64,000 bases of DNA from JAJPHW01 sp963771505 (GTDB lineage: Bacteria; Acidobacteriota; Terriglobia; Terriglobales; Acidobacteriaceae), in assembly GCA_963771505.1 (NCBI GenBank), contig CAVYTO010000006.1:186001-250000 (forward strand), written 5' to 3'. The notes below the pieces were generated by a model. The model worked only from the letters and a program-made list of their open reading frames with translations, ran no database searches and was not told the origin of the DNA. This document shows positions 8,653-17,532 of the stretch, piece by piece (the stretch's first letter is position 1; each line of letters starts with the position of its first letter). The position numbers and the translations under genes were made by a program.

Positions 8653-9402
8653 ATGTCCGGCCATTCAAAGTGGGCCACAATTAAGCACAAGAAGGGCGCG
8701 CTGGACGCCAAGCGCGGCAAAATCTTTACCCGCCTTATCAAAGAAATCGGCATTGCAGCAAAGAATGGTGGAGGCGACCCCGACACAAACCCGCGACTGC
8801 GCACTGCAATTCTTGCCGCCAAAGCCGAGAACATGCCAGCCGACAACATCAAACGCGCCATTCAGCGCGGCACAGGTGAATTGCCCGGCGCGCTTTACGA
8901 AGAATTCACACTCGAAGGATATGGCCCGGGCGGCGCGGCCGTTCTGCTCGACATCAACACAGACAATCGCAATCGCACTGTCAGCGAAATTCGTCACGCC
9001 TTCGGCAAAAATGGCGGCAACATGGCTGAGGCCGGAGCGGTTTCGTGGATGTTTCACAAGAAGGGCGACATCATCGTTACCAAATCAGCAGCCAAAGAAG
9101 ATGATTTGATGAACATCATCCTTGAAGCTGGCGGCGAAGACCTACATGATGACGGCGACCACTGGGAAATCCTTACCGAACCCTCCGCATACGAGACGGT
9201 TTTGGAAGCGGTAAAGAAGGCTGGAATCGAGCCCGTGTCGGCCAGCGTGGCCATGATCCCGCAGAACTACATCAAGCTGGAAGGATCCGCTGCGAATACG
9301 ATGATCCGCCTAATGGAAGTGCTCGAAGATCAGGATGACGTCCAGAACGTTCACTCTAACTTCGACATCGACGAGAAACTTTTGCAAGAAGTAGCGGGGT
9401 AA
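8653..9402 (+). CDS. YebC/PmpR family factor (TACO1-like)
   Basis: 249 residues, the full length of the family. The hallmark N terminus MSGHSKWATIKHKKGALDAK is present, followed by the family blocks GPGGAAVLLDINTDNRNRTV and GGNMAEAGAVSWMFHKKG. Members were first described as DNA-binding regulators (YebC, PmpR) and are related to mitochondrial TACO1; more recent work supports a role in relieving ribosome stalling on proline-rich sequences. In many genomes yebC adjoins ruvC; here ruvC is 41 kb away. A strong terminator follows at 9426. Confidence 0.95.
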   Translation: MSGHSKWATIKHKKGALDAKRGKIFTRLIKEIGIAAKNGGGDPDTNPRLRTAILAAKAENMPADNIKRAIQRGTGELPGALYEEFTLEGYGPGGAAVLLDINTDNRNRTVSEIRHAFGKNGGNMAEAGAVSWMFHKKGDIIVTKSAAKEDDLMNIILEAGGEDLHDDGDHWEILTEPSAYETVLEAVKKAGIEPVSASVAMIPQNYIKLEGSAANTMIRLMEVLEDQDDVQNVHSNFDIDEKLLQEVAG

Positions 9403-9425
9403 ATCTTCATCCGAAAAAAAACAGA

Positions 9426-9447
9426 GCCGCCCACGGGCGGCTTTTTT
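9426..9447 (+). terminator. Intrinsic terminator after the YebC-family gene
   Basis: GCCGCCC (9426-9432) pairs with GGGCGGC (9435-9441) with a tight loop, followed by six T. An A-run precedes the stem, so it may also act on the opposite strand. Confidence 0.85.
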
Positions 9448-9565
9448 CTGCGCGTCTTGCGTAGTCGCGCCCCAGTTTTCAACACAACGGTGCATAACTT
9501 TGTGGAAAAGGCAGACGCCATCTACATAACATGCTGTAGGAGAATACGTTCTACTCCTTGCACAG

Positions 9566-10342
9566 TTGCGGGTGCGGAATTTTCCATCGGAGACTCTTCT
9601 GAAAACACGTTTAGATAAATTGCTGGTCGAACGCGGGACCGCTTCCACTCGCGAGCGCGCGCAAGCCCTCATTCTCGCTGGAAAAATTCTGGTCGGCGAT
9701 CAAAAAATTGACAAGCCCGGCACGAGCGTTGATGCGAACGCGAGCATTCGACTCCTGGGCGAAGATTTGAAGTATGTCGGCCGCGGCGGACTTAAACTCG
9801 AGAGAGCGCTTGATCATTGGCAGATCGATGTATCCGGCAAGACCTGCATGGACGTTGGCGCTTCTACTGGCGGCTTTACGGACTGTCTGCTTCAGCGCGG
9901 CGCACAGAGAGTGTTCGCAGTAGACACTGGATATGGTCAGATCGATTTCGGTTTGCGCAACGACGCGCGCGTGCGTCTGCTGGAAAAAACCAATGCCCGC
10001 TATCTCTCGCGACAGCAAATCGAGGAAGAAGCAATAGACTTCGTTGCGATGGACGTGTCGTTCATCTCGGCAACCCTGGTTCTTCCCGCTGTAATCGCGG
10101 CGGCGTTCACAAATCAACGTACCAGAAAACAGATGGTCGTGCTGGTGAAACCTCAGTTCGAAGTGGGCAGAGAGCTGGTCGGCAAGGGCGGGATAGTGCG
10201 CGACGAAGCTGCACAGCAGAATGCGGTGGCTCGGGTACGACAAGAAGTGCTGGAGCTAGGAGCCGCGTCAACGGATGTCATCGATTCCCCGATTTTGGGC
10301 ACCGAAGGCAACAAAGAATTTCTGCTTTTCGTGACCTTCTAA
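9566..10342 (+). CDS. tlyA: TlyA-family rRNA 2'-O-methyltransferase
   Basis: 258 residues. An S4 RNA-binding domain (TRLDKLLVERGTASTRERAQ) comes first, then an FtsJ-type methyltransferase fold with the SAM-binding motif MDVGASTGGFTDCLLQRGA, the AVDTGYGQ acidic strand and the VLVKPQFE catalytic block. TlyA enzymes methylate 16S and/or 23S rRNA (capreomycin target sites in mycobacteria); the older name hemolysin is misleading. The start is uncertain: the frame opens with TTG at 9566, GTG at 9572, with no strong Shine-Dalgarno nearby. It ends with stop codons directly back to back with the convergent next gene (10342/10343). Confidence 0.88.
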   Translation: MRVRNFPSETLLKTRLDKLLVERGTASTRERAQALILAGKILVGDQKIDKPGTSVDANASIRLLGEDLKYVGRGGLKLERALDHWQIDVSGKTCMDVGASTGGFTDCLLQRGAQRVFAVDTGYGQIDFGLRNDARVRLLEKTNARYLSRQQIEEEAIDFVAMDVSFISATLVLPAVIAAAFTNQRTRKQMVVLVKPQFEVGRELVGKGGIVRDEAAQQNAVARVRQEVLELGAASTDVIDSPILGTEGNKEFLLFVTF

Positions 10343-11530
10343 CTATTGCGCGGGCCAAAATCCAGCCGAAGCTCCAACCCATTCCATATTGCGGTTCTGG
10401 TCGACTCCCATCATCAACCCTCGTCCCAGGCGAACGATCGTAATGACTGGAATCAATTCATCCTGCCAGATATACATGATGCGAATCTCGGCTTTGGTCG
10501 GTCCGGCGGGAGTTTCAATGATGGGAGCGAAATCCATTTTTTCTTGCAGGATGTAGTGCGAATGCTGGCTCTTTGGAATCGAAGCCAGGTCTTCTTTCGT
10601 CGGATTCATAATCACGCCGATGCCGGCGAACGAATACAGCGGTTTGATTACATGATTGACTAGATCTTTGGGGTTTGGTTCCACCCGATGCAGAAAACGA
10701 GTGTGGGGCACGCTTTCGTGCTTCAGATATGGCAGCGAGAACTTGCTCATCCGAAAGTACCAGTTCGGGTGTCCCGCCCACTCCACCTCGATATCTTCGC
10801 TCATTTCAAACGGCACGTTCAACTTCTTGCGGACTAACTCGTCGACGATGACCCGGTTGTAGATGCGATGGATCGGTATCCTCTTCCCATCGCTCATGTA
10901 GAAGAGATATTTGCCGACTTTCTTCACGTCGGAAATCGATACGGTCTTAATGCCCAGCAAGCGTTCCGTCAAAACAAAATCGGGCAACGTTTTTTGGGCG
11001 AGCGGGTCAATTTCTAGCAGGATCACGTTGGCAGGGTCATGCTCTCCGACGATGGCTTTTCGCAACAGGGTTTTGTAGGCCTCCCAATCAAGTCCGCCCA
11101 GCAGATATTGCAAACTGCCATCCAGTTCAAACACCTCCTGATACACCTGCGCCAGCATCGCCTGGTAGGCGTAGAGCGAGGGAAAACCTTGCATCTCGAC
11201 CAACTTCGGTTGCAGGTTTCCGTTGGCGTCTCGTACCAAACCAAAATCCACGGCCACGAAGAGAGGGTGAGACGTCTCACGAGGAACGTTGAATTTTTCC
11301 GGAATCGAGTCGAAAGAAACCTTGCGATATTCGAGGCTTTCCAATTGCCGGATCAGCGTCTTGCCGTAGCCGACCATAGTTTCCATCAACGAATTCGGGA
11401 AAAAACAGGGCGTTTCAGCAATCCGGAACTTTACCGGAGTTCCGCAGCGTTCATCCATGACTTTGAGGAATGTCTTATATTTTTCCGGAGTGAACTTTGC
11501 GTTAAATTGATGCCGAAGCTCGGGAATCAT
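10343..11530 (-). CDS. Uncharacterised conserved protein with ATP-grasp-like features
   Basis: 395 residues with no signal peptide. I do not recognise a characterised homologue. Its later half has features reminiscent of ATP-grasp carboxylate-amine ligases or glutathionylspermidine-synthase-like proteins: HVIKPLYSFAGIGVIMNP as a candidate nucleotide loop, YILQEKMDFAPII, and a C-terminal EIRIMYIW and IVRLGRGLMMGV. Context supports this: it is divergently transcribed from an esterase, an ATP-grasp protein, a GCS2 ligase and an aminopeptidase (11681-15756). I infer it is one of two amide-forming enzymes of this cluster, but substrate and even reaction class are unproven. A shared 150-base promoter region lies between it and the gene at 11681. 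Confidence 0.6.
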   Translation of the reverse strand: MIPELRHQFNAKFTPEKYKTFLKVMDERCGTPVKFRIAETPCFFPNSLMETMVGYGKTLIRQLESLEYRKVSFDSIPEKFNVPRETSHPLFVAVDFGLVRDANGNLQPKLVEMQGFPSLYAYQAMLAQVYQEVFELDGSLQYLLGGLDWEAYKTLLRKAIVGEHDPANVILLEIDPLAQKTLPDFVLTERLLGIKTVSISDVKKVGKYLFYMSDGKRIPIHRIYNRVIVDELVRKKLNVPFEMSEDIEVEWAGHPNWYFRMSKFSLPYLKHESVPHTRFLHRVEPNPKDLVNHVIKPLYSFAGIGVIMNPTKEDLASIPKSQHSHYILQEKMDFAPIIETPAGPTKAEIRIMYIWQDELIPVITIVRLGRGLMMGVDQNRNMEWVGASAGFWPAQ

Positions 11531-11680
11531 GGATGCGTGGATTATAGCGGAAACGGGAAACGCAAAGAATTACTGATCGGACAGGCGCGGCCGCCATTTG
11601 GTCTTGTAATCCGCGTCGCCGCCCCAACCACACTCGTTTTCAGGTAAGATGTTGCGTTCGGAGCATCCACCCTTAATCGA

Positions 11681-12391
11681 ATGAATCGCGAATTTCATCA
11701 AAATTACAGCAACCAACTGCAGCGCCACATCGACCTGCTGGTGTTCGGACATGCTGGCCCGCCGCTTATTGTTTTTCCCACCTCGATGGGCAAATTCTTT
11801 GAGTACGAAGACAGGGGCATGATTGGGGCGCTTTGGCAGAAGATTGAGAACGGCGAACTGCAGGTGTTTTGTCCTGACGGCGTTGATAACGAGAGCTGGT
11901 ACAACACGCAGGCACACCCGCGGTATCGCGTACTCCGGCACATGCAGTACGAAAATTACATTCTTCACGAATTGGTGCCGTTCATTCGCTGGAAGAATCA
12001 GTCGCAAAGCCTTGCCGTCACCGGATGCAGTTTCGGCGGCTACCACGCGGTGAACTTCGGGCTCAAGCATCCAGACGTGGTGACCCACTGCGTTGCCATG
12101 AGCGGAGCATATGACATCCACAAGTTCCTCGATGGCTACTACGACGACGACTGCTATTTCAACTGCCCGATGGATTTTCTTCAGGGAATGAATGACGACT
12201 GGTTCCTTAGCCGTTACCGGCGCATGAAAATTGTGCTGGGATCGTCAGATTGGGACATTTGTCTGGACCAAAACGTGAAGCTGTCGGCGCTGCTCAATGC
12301 CAAAGCCGTGCCAAATTGGCTGGATGTTTTCAACGACAACTCGAAGCACGACTGGCCACTGTGGGAAAGAATGGCCGCGAAGTATTTTTGA
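11681..12391 (+). CDS. Alpha/beta-hydrolase fold esterase (COG4947-like)
   Basis: 236 residues, cytoplasmic (no signal). The nucleophile elbow GCSFGGY (Ser in G-x-S-x-G) and a C-terminal HDWPLW histidine with an upstream VLGSSDWD acidic candidate give a plausible Ser-Asp-His triad. It resembles the uncharacterised esterase group often seen beside ATP-grasp genes. It lies 20 bases before the ATP-grasp gene, likely co-transcribed, which suggests it hydrolyses or transfers an ester or amide of the same metabolite. The start is the ATG at 11681; the spacing from the divergent gene leaves room for a promoter. Confidence 0.78.
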   Translation: MNREFHQNYSNQLQRHIDLLVFGHAGPPLIVFPTSMGKFFEYEDRGMIGALWQKIENGELQVFCPDGVDNESWYNTQAHPRYRVLRHMQYENYILHELVPFIRWKNQSQSLAVTGCSFGGYHAVNFGLKHPDVVTHCVAMSGAYDIHKFLDGYYDDDCYFNCPMDFLQGMNDDWFLSRYRRMKIVLGSSDWDICLDQNVKLSALLNAKAVPNWLDVFNDNSKHDWPLWERMAAKYF

Positions 12392-12411
12392 AGAATTCTC
12401 GAGAATATTCT

Positions 12412-13392
12412 ATGAGCACAAAAAAGGTTGGCGTTTTATTCGGGATGGAGACGACATTTCCGCCCGCGCTGGTGGAAAAGATCAACAGCATGAAGGTTGA
12501 CGGCGTGTCAGCCGAGTTTGTGAAGCTCGGTGGCGTGAAGATGGACGAGCCCAGCGGCTACCGCGTGATCGTCGACCGTATCTCTCAGGATATTCCCTTC
12601 TATCGCGCCTATCTGAAGAACGCCGCTCTTCACGGCACGATCGTGATCAACAATCCTTTTTGGTGGACGGCCGACGATAAGTTTTTTAACTACGCGCTGG
12701 CCACAAAACTGGGAGTGGCAATTCCGAAGACGGTGATTCTGCCTCACCAGAAACATCCCACGGGAACGACCGACCAGTCCATGCGCAATCTTATCTATCC
12801 GCTGAACTGGGGTGAGATATTCGATTATGTTGGCTTTCCGGCCTTCCTAAAGCCCTTCGATGGCGGCGGCTGGCGCGACGTTTACCACGTGCACTCCAAA
12901 GAAGAACTCTTCGACGCCTACCACAAGAGCGGGACGCTATGCATGACCTTACAGCGCGCGGTGAAATTCAAGGAATATTTCCGCTGCTACGTCGTGGGCC
13001 AGGAGAAAGTCCACATCATGCAATACGACCCTCGCTTGCCGCACCACGAACGCTACGTGAAGAATGCGCCGCCGGTCGATCCGAAATTATTGGCGCGCGT
13101 CGAGAAAGACTCGCGCACGCTGTGCCAGGCCTTGGGTTACGACTTGAATACGGTCGAGTTTGCAGTCGAAGACGGAATTCCCTACGCGATTGACTTCATG
13201 AATCCAGCGCCAGATGCTGATGTCAACTCTGTGGGCAAAGACAATTTTGACTGGATCGTGAAATCGGTGGCCGACCTGGCTGTGAAAAAGGCCCTGAGCG
13301 ATGAAGATCCCGGCCGCGAACTGCGCTGGGCGGCTTTTTTGGCCGGGCCGAAGCCGGCAGAAATTCCAGAGCCGGGGCGCAAAAGAGCCTAA
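12412..13392 (+). CDS. ATP-grasp superfamily protein (RimK/D-Ala-D-Ala ligase-like)
   Basis: 326 residues from the ATG at 12412; the open frame extends to 12250 but that part overlaps the esterase gene. The order fits ATP-grasp: an N-terminal pre-grasp region (GVLFGMETTFPPALV), then FPAFLKPFDGGGWRDVYHVH (lysine and glycine-rich loop that would hold ATP), TLQRAVKFKEYFRCYVV, and the C-terminal VEFAVEDGIPYAIDFMNPAPD, in which the acidic and Asn residues are the usual Mg2+ ligands. These enzymes join a carboxylate to an amine through an acyl phosphate. With the adjoining GCS2 ligase it could build a short peptide. Substrate unknown. Confidence 0.82.
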   Translation: MSTKKVGVLFGMETTFPPALVEKINSMKVDGVSAEFVKLGGVKMDEPSGYRVIVDRISQDIPFYRAYLKNAALHGTIVINNPFWWTADDKFFNYALATKLGVAIPKTVILPHQKHPTGTTDQSMRNLIYPLNWGEIFDYVGFPAFLKPFDGGGWRDVYHVHSKEELFDAYHKSGTLCMTLQRAVKFKEYFRCYVVGQEKVHIMQYDPRLPHHERYVKNAPPVDPKLLARVEKDSRTLCQALGYDLNTVEFAVEDGIPYAIDFMNPAPDADVNSVGKDNFDWIVKSVADLAVKKALSDEDPGRELRWAAFLAGPKPAEIPEPGRKRA

Positions 13393-13544
13393 CGGCTTTA
13401 TAACTACGCATTTGGAAGAAGGCGCCTCCCAAGTGCGCATTTCACATTTCCCCGCCCATCACTTTCCCCCTTCCTGCGATTCAGGTTGTTCCCGCCTGAG
13501 TTGCTATACTAATGCGATCAGTTTCAGCGAGGTCCCGCAGCCTT

Positions 13545-14687
13545 ATGCAGCCCACCTACACGATCGGAATCGAGGAAGAATACCAGACCATCGACCCAGT
13601 CTCTCGCGACCTGCGTTCGCACATTTTTGCCGAGATGATCGAGAAGGGCAAGCTCATCCTACAAGAGCGCGTGAAGGCCGAGATGCACCAGTCGGTGGTT
13701 GAGGTCGGCACATCGGTTTGCACGAACATCAAGGAAGCAAAGACTGAAGTCAAGAAACTGCGCCGGGACATGGTCCGGTTAGCGAAGGAGAGCGGGTTAC
13801 GCCTGGCGTCGGCCGCTACCCATCCGTTTGCGGATTGGCGGACTCAAGAGATTTATCCGGACGAACGCTATCACACGATCGTGCAGGACATGAAGATGGT
13901 GGCCCGGGCCAACCTGATTTTTGGTCTTCATGTACACGTCGGCGTTGAGGATAAAGAAACCGCGATTCACCTGATGAATCATGCGCGCTATTTTGTGCCG
14001 CATATTCTGGCACTCTCCACGAATTCCCCCTTCTGGCTGGGAATGAATACCGGGTTGAAATCCTACCGCTGCAAGGTGTTCGACAAATTCCCCCGCACCA
14101 ACATTCCCGATTATTTCCCCAGCTGGGGTGAGTACGAAAATTTCATCAAGCTTCTCATCAAGACGAATTGCATCGATAACGCCAAGAAGATCTGGTGGGA
14201 CATTCGCCCGCATCCGTTCTTCAATACACTGGAATTTCGAGTGTGCGACATTCCCATGCGTGTCGAGGAAACCATTGCGCTGGCTGCGCTCATCCAAGCG
14301 ACGGTTGCCAAGTTGCATAAATTGCATTCAGCCAATCAGGGCTTCCGGCTGTATCGCCGTGCTTTGCTTATGGAGAACAAATGGCGGGCGGCGCGCTACG
14401 GCCTCGAAGGCAACCTGATTGATTTCGGCAAGCAGAAGGAAGTTCCCGCGCGCGACTTGATTCGTGAGTATCTGGATTTTGTGGATGACGTGGTCGATGA
14501 ACTTGGCTCTCGCGAGGAGTTGAACTATATCCACGAAATTCTGGAAAAGGGAAACGGAGCGGACCGCCAACTGAAAGTGTTCGAAGAGACCGGCGACCTC
14601 AAGAAAGTCGTCGATTACATTGTGGAAGAGACCGAGGCCGGTCTGGAAGAAACCGCCGAGCCGCTCCCCGCCAGAAAAGTGAGCTAG
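13545..14687 (+). CDS. Carboxylate-amine ligase, glutamate-cysteine ligase type 2 (GCS2/YbdK-like)
   Basis: 380 residues from the ATG at 13545, which fits the family's start (TIGIEEEYQTIDP). GIEEEYQ and QSVVEVGTSVCTN are the conserved metal- and ATP-binding blocks of the GCS2 (COG2170) family, and FGLHVHVGVED is the third. Members link the gamma-carboxylate of glutamate, or another acid, to an amine; YbdK of E. coli has only weak glutamate-cysteine ligase activity, so the physiological substrate in this cluster need not be cysteine. There is no gshB-like gene here, but an ATP-grasp gene 152 bases upstream could perform the second ligation. Confidence 0.88.
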   Translation: MQPTYTIGIEEEYQTIDPVSRDLRSHIFAEMIEKGKLILQERVKAEMHQSVVEVGTSVCTNIKEAKTEVKKLRRDMVRLAKESGLRLASAATHPFADWRTQEIYPDERYHTIVQDMKMVARANLIFGLHVHVGVEDKETAIHLMNHARYFVPHILALSTNSPFWLGMNTGLKSYRCKVFDKFPRTNIPDYFPSWGEYENFIKLLIKTNCIDNAKKIWWDIRPHPFFNTLEFRVCDIPMRVEETIALAALIQATVAKLHKLHSANQGFRLYRRALLMENKWRAARYGLEGNLIDFGKQKEVPARDLIREYLDFVDDVVDELGSREELNYIHEILEKGNGADRQLKVFEETGDLKKVVDYIVEETEAGLEETAEPLPARKVS

Positions 14688-14694
14688 AGCCAGA

Positions 14695-15756
14695 ATGAAT
14701 GCACCGTTGAGCCCCACTACCCTTACCGCCAGCGCCCGCGATCTGTCTCAGGAACCGTTCGATCCTGAACTGACGCCGGGCGCGAAGAATGCCGTCAACG
14801 TCTGTTTGCGGATACAGCGCTCCGAGAAAGTTACCGTCATCACCGACGAAACCACCAAAGAGATCGCTGCCAGCATCATTCATGAATTAGAAACTCTGGG
14901 CTGTCCTCACCGCGCCTGGGTGATGGAAGACCTTGCACTGCGGCCGCTCACGGAATTTCCGCACGAGATTGCCGACGATATGGAATCCAGCCAGGTCAGC
15001 ATCTTCGCGGTGCAGGCCCAGCGCAACGAGTTGAAGTCGCGGATGCAGATGACGGACATCGTCAATCGCCGCCACATTCGCCACGCCCACATGGTCAACA
15101 TCAACAAGCGGATCATGATGGAAGGCATGCGCGCAGATTTCATGAAAGTCGACCGCATTAGCATCAAAGTGATCGAAATGGTGCGGCGGGCGAGCCGGGT
15201 GACCGCGAAAACCGCGGCGGGAACCGATTTTGTGGCCGACCTGAATCCCAGCTACAAGTGGGTGAAAACCAGCGGCATTATCAGTCCCGACAAGTGGGGC
15301 AATTTGCCGGGCGGAGAAATTTTCACAACTCCGGGCGAAGTGAACGGTAAGTTCGTGATTGATGGAGTCGTGGGCGATTTTCTGTGCGCGAAATTCGGAG
15401 ACCTCGCCCCTAATCCGCTCACAGTCGAGGTCAAAGGCAATCGCGTTGTGGAAGCGCACTCCGAAAACAAGGAACTCGAATCTGACTTTTGGAACTACAC
15501 TCACACCGACGAAAACAGCGACCGCGTGGGCGAGTTTGCCATTGGCACGAACATCGAGTTGAAAGACGTAATCGGAGAGATTTTGCAGGACGAGAAATAT
15601 CCCGGCATTCACATCGCGTTCGGCAATCCCTACGGCGCGCACACCGGAGCCGAGTGGTATTCAGGCACTCACATTGACGTGGTCGGCCGCAAGTTCGACA
15701 TCTGGGTGGACGACGAGCAGATTATGCGGCAAGGGCAATTTTTAGTCGAAGCGTAG
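14695..15756 (+). CDS. Aminopeptidase of the M29/leucyl aminopeptidase-like family
   Basis: 353 residues starting 7 bases after the ligase stop. The visible pattern GTDFVADLNP, LPGGEIFTTPGEVNGKFVID and GTNIELKD, GNPYGAHTGAEWYSGTHIDVV matches the thermophilic M29 aminopeptidase group (AmpS/PepS-like, COG2309), metal-dependent enzymes that release N-terminal residues from peptides. The GGEIFTTP and HIDVV parts provide the expected acidic and histidine metal ligands. Being the last gene of the ligase cluster, it may trim the product of the ligases or recycle it. An intrinsic terminator follows. Confidence 0.85.
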   Translation: MNAPLSPTTLTASARDLSQEPFDPELTPGAKNAVNVCLRIQRSEKVTVITDETTKEIAASIIHELETLGCPHRAWVMEDLALRPLTEFPHEIADDMESSQVSIFAVQAQRNELKSRMQMTDIVNRRHIRHAHMVNINKRIMMEGMRADFMKVDRISIKVIEMVRRASRVTAKTAAGTDFVADLNPSYKWVKTSGIISPDKWGNLPGGEIFTTPGEVNGKFVIDGVVGDFLCAKFGDLAPNPLTVEVKGNRVVEAHSENKELESDFWNYTHTDENSDRVGEFAIGTNIELKDVIGEILQDEKYPGIHIAFGNPYGAHTGAEWYSGTHIDVVGRKFDIWVDDEQIMRQGQFLVEA

Positions 15757-15776
15757 CCGCACGCAAACTAAAAAAT

Positions 15777-15809
15777 GGGGGTCGCCTTTCGGCGGCCCCG
15801 TTATATTTT
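15777..15809 (+). terminator. Intrinsic terminator of the ligase/aminopeptidase operon
   Basis: GGGGTCGCC at 15777-15786 (with one bulge) pairs with GGCGGCCCC at 15791-15799 around TTTC, followed by an imperfect T-rich tail (TTATATTTTC). Confidence 0.75.
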
Positions 15810-15817
15810 CAAGAAGA

Positions 15818-17347
15818 CTATTGCGGTTGTGCTGCGCCCGCTGCACCAATCTTGCTTCCGATCACTTCGCCCGAAACGATGATTTCAACGCGGCGGTTTT
15901 TTTGCCGTCCCGCTGCGGTCCCGTTATCGGCTACTGGTGAGGATTCACCCAAACCGGTTGCGGTGACTGAGGCGAGAGGCAGACCTTGCTGGACAAGGTA
16001 ATCGCGGACATTCCCAGCGCGCTTTTCGGAAAGCTTCTGATTGAATTCCTCGGTGCCCGTGCTGTCGGTGTGACCTTCGATTGTCAGTTGCAACGTCGGG
16101 TAATTCAGGACAATCCCCGACAGCTTAGCCAGCGCCTCGCGCGCGCCAGACCGCAGGTCGGCTTTGCCCGTATCGAACAATACATCACCAATGTTAACGA
16201 CCAGGCCCCTCGGCGAATCGGTGGTTGGCAGGACGCGATTAAATTGCTCAAGCAGCTTAGCGCGCAATTCCTGCTTTTCCTGCTCTGACTTTGCTGCAGC
16301 CGCGTCAGCTGCTGCCCTTTGCTCGTCCGCTTGCTGGCGAGCCTGGTCGGCCTGTTGCCGGGCTTGAGATTCCTGCGCGGCTTGGGCCGCGGAAGCTGCC
16401 GCAGCTGCATCGGCTGCGGATTTCTGCTGCTCTGCCTGAGCGCGCTGGGCGTCTGCCTCGGCACGTGCAGCGGCTTCGGCCTCGGCGTCTTGTTTAGACC
16501 TGGCGGCGGCGGCATCTGCGGCAGCCTGGTCGTTCGCGACTTTTTCGTCACTCTGGCGCTTGATCGATACAGCGCGAGCGTCTTCAGCGGCCTGGACGGC
16601 TTCACGAGCTGCAGTCGGCACTGCATTCTTCTGTTTACGTTTGTAATAGTCTTCCGCGCGATCAAGCGATGCCTGGGCCTTTGCCATCGAATCGCTCGCG
16701 TATTTATCCGCCATTTGCCATTTGGCAATGTTTATAGCGTTGCGCGCTTGCTGCAAGTCGGTCGGCGCGCCATCGGCCGGCAGTCCCGGCAGATTTGCCG
16801 TGGAGTACCTTCCACGTTGCAGAAGCTCAAATTGTGCATTTACCGGAGTGACCGCGCCGCGGGTGTCTTTGCGAATGGTATTAGCTAAAACGACATCTTC
16901 GCTGGGAAATGCGACTGCAAAATAGGGCTCGGCTGTCACGATCATGCCGAAGGTTTGCAGCCGCGTGGTGACGGTTAGCTTTGCCTTGTCGCCTTTAGTT
17001 TGAAGTTGGCCTAGATTGTTGGCGTGGCCTTCGGGAGTGATCGCCCAGAGCACGTAAACGAGATAAACCGGGCCAAACGAAGACGGATCGCCGAGCCCTT
17101 CGAATTCAGCGTCAATACTCAAGGCGCCGCTCTTGGCGCTGACATCGGCCTTGCCGGACGCGCGAGGCAGCAGCGCAGTCCCAGTGAAATCCACTTTCGT
17201 TGAGCCGCGTGCCCAGTAGTTGACCGTCTCAATCGTGCGGCTGACATTGATGTTGATAATCGCATTGCTCGGGTCCGACTGCTGCGCCTGTGCCGGCATC
17301 GCTATCAGCGCCAATGCTCCCAGCACAAACACTATTTTCGATTTCAT
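15818..17347 (-). CDS. OmpA-family envelope protein with alanine-rich coiled coil
   Basis: 509 residues from the ATG at 17347, preceded by a strong AGGAG site; a signal peptide (MKSKIVFVLGALALIAMPAQ, cleavage AQA-QQ) opens it. Residues ~20-200 are an unrecognised beta-rich region. A long Ala/Gln/Glu-rich stretch (~240-360, repeats of AAADAAAA and QARQQADQARQQAD) is predicted to form a coiled coil through the periplasm. The C terminus is an OmpA domain that binds peptidoglycan: NIGDVLFDTGKADLRSGARE, EGHTDSTG and RRVEIIVSGE, with the diaminopimelate-contacting Asp and Arg positions present. It anchors the outer membrane or a surface structure to the cell wall. Neighbours give no further clue. 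Confidence 0.88.
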   Translation of the reverse strand: MKSKIVFVLGALALIAMPAQAQQSDPSNAIININVSRTIETVNYWARGSTKVDFTGTALLPRASGKADVSAKSGALSIDAEFEGLGDPSSFGPVYLVYVLWAITPEGHANNLGQLQTKGDKAKLTVTTRLQTFGMIVTAEPYFAVAFPSEDVVLANTIRKDTRGAVTPVNAQFELLQRGRYSTANLPGLPADGAPTDLQQARNAINIAKWQMADKYASDSMAKAQASLDRAEDYYKRKQKNAVPTAAREAVQAAEDARAVSIKRQSDEKVANDQAAADAAAARSKQDAEAEAAARAEADAQRAQAEQQKSAADAAAAASAAQAAQESQARQQADQARQQADEQRAAADAAAAKSEQEKQELRAKLLEQFNRVLPTTDSPRGLVVNIGDVLFDTGKADLRSGAREALAKLSGIVLNYPTLQLTIEGHTDSTGTEEFNQKLSEKRAGNVRDYLVQQGLPLASVTATGLGESSPVADNGTAAGRQKNRRVEIIVSGEVIGSKIGAAGAAQPQ

Positions 17348-17532
17348 CTTTTCTCTCCTGAGAAATTTCGCTAGTCCGTACGACCGCACAGTTCTGCCAC
17401 GTTAAGGATGTCCCATTTTAGCCTTGTAGTTTGGGTCGCGCCAGTTCGATGCGCGGTACCCACCTAGCGTTTCAAATTGGGTTCCGCATCTGCCATCTAG
17501 CGTCGCGTGTTCTAAAATCATTGAAGGCTCCA

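Noticed and set aside
14887..15642. 251-residue minus-strand frame within the aminopeptidase gene
   Set aside because: Antisense shadow; His-rich and without family signature.
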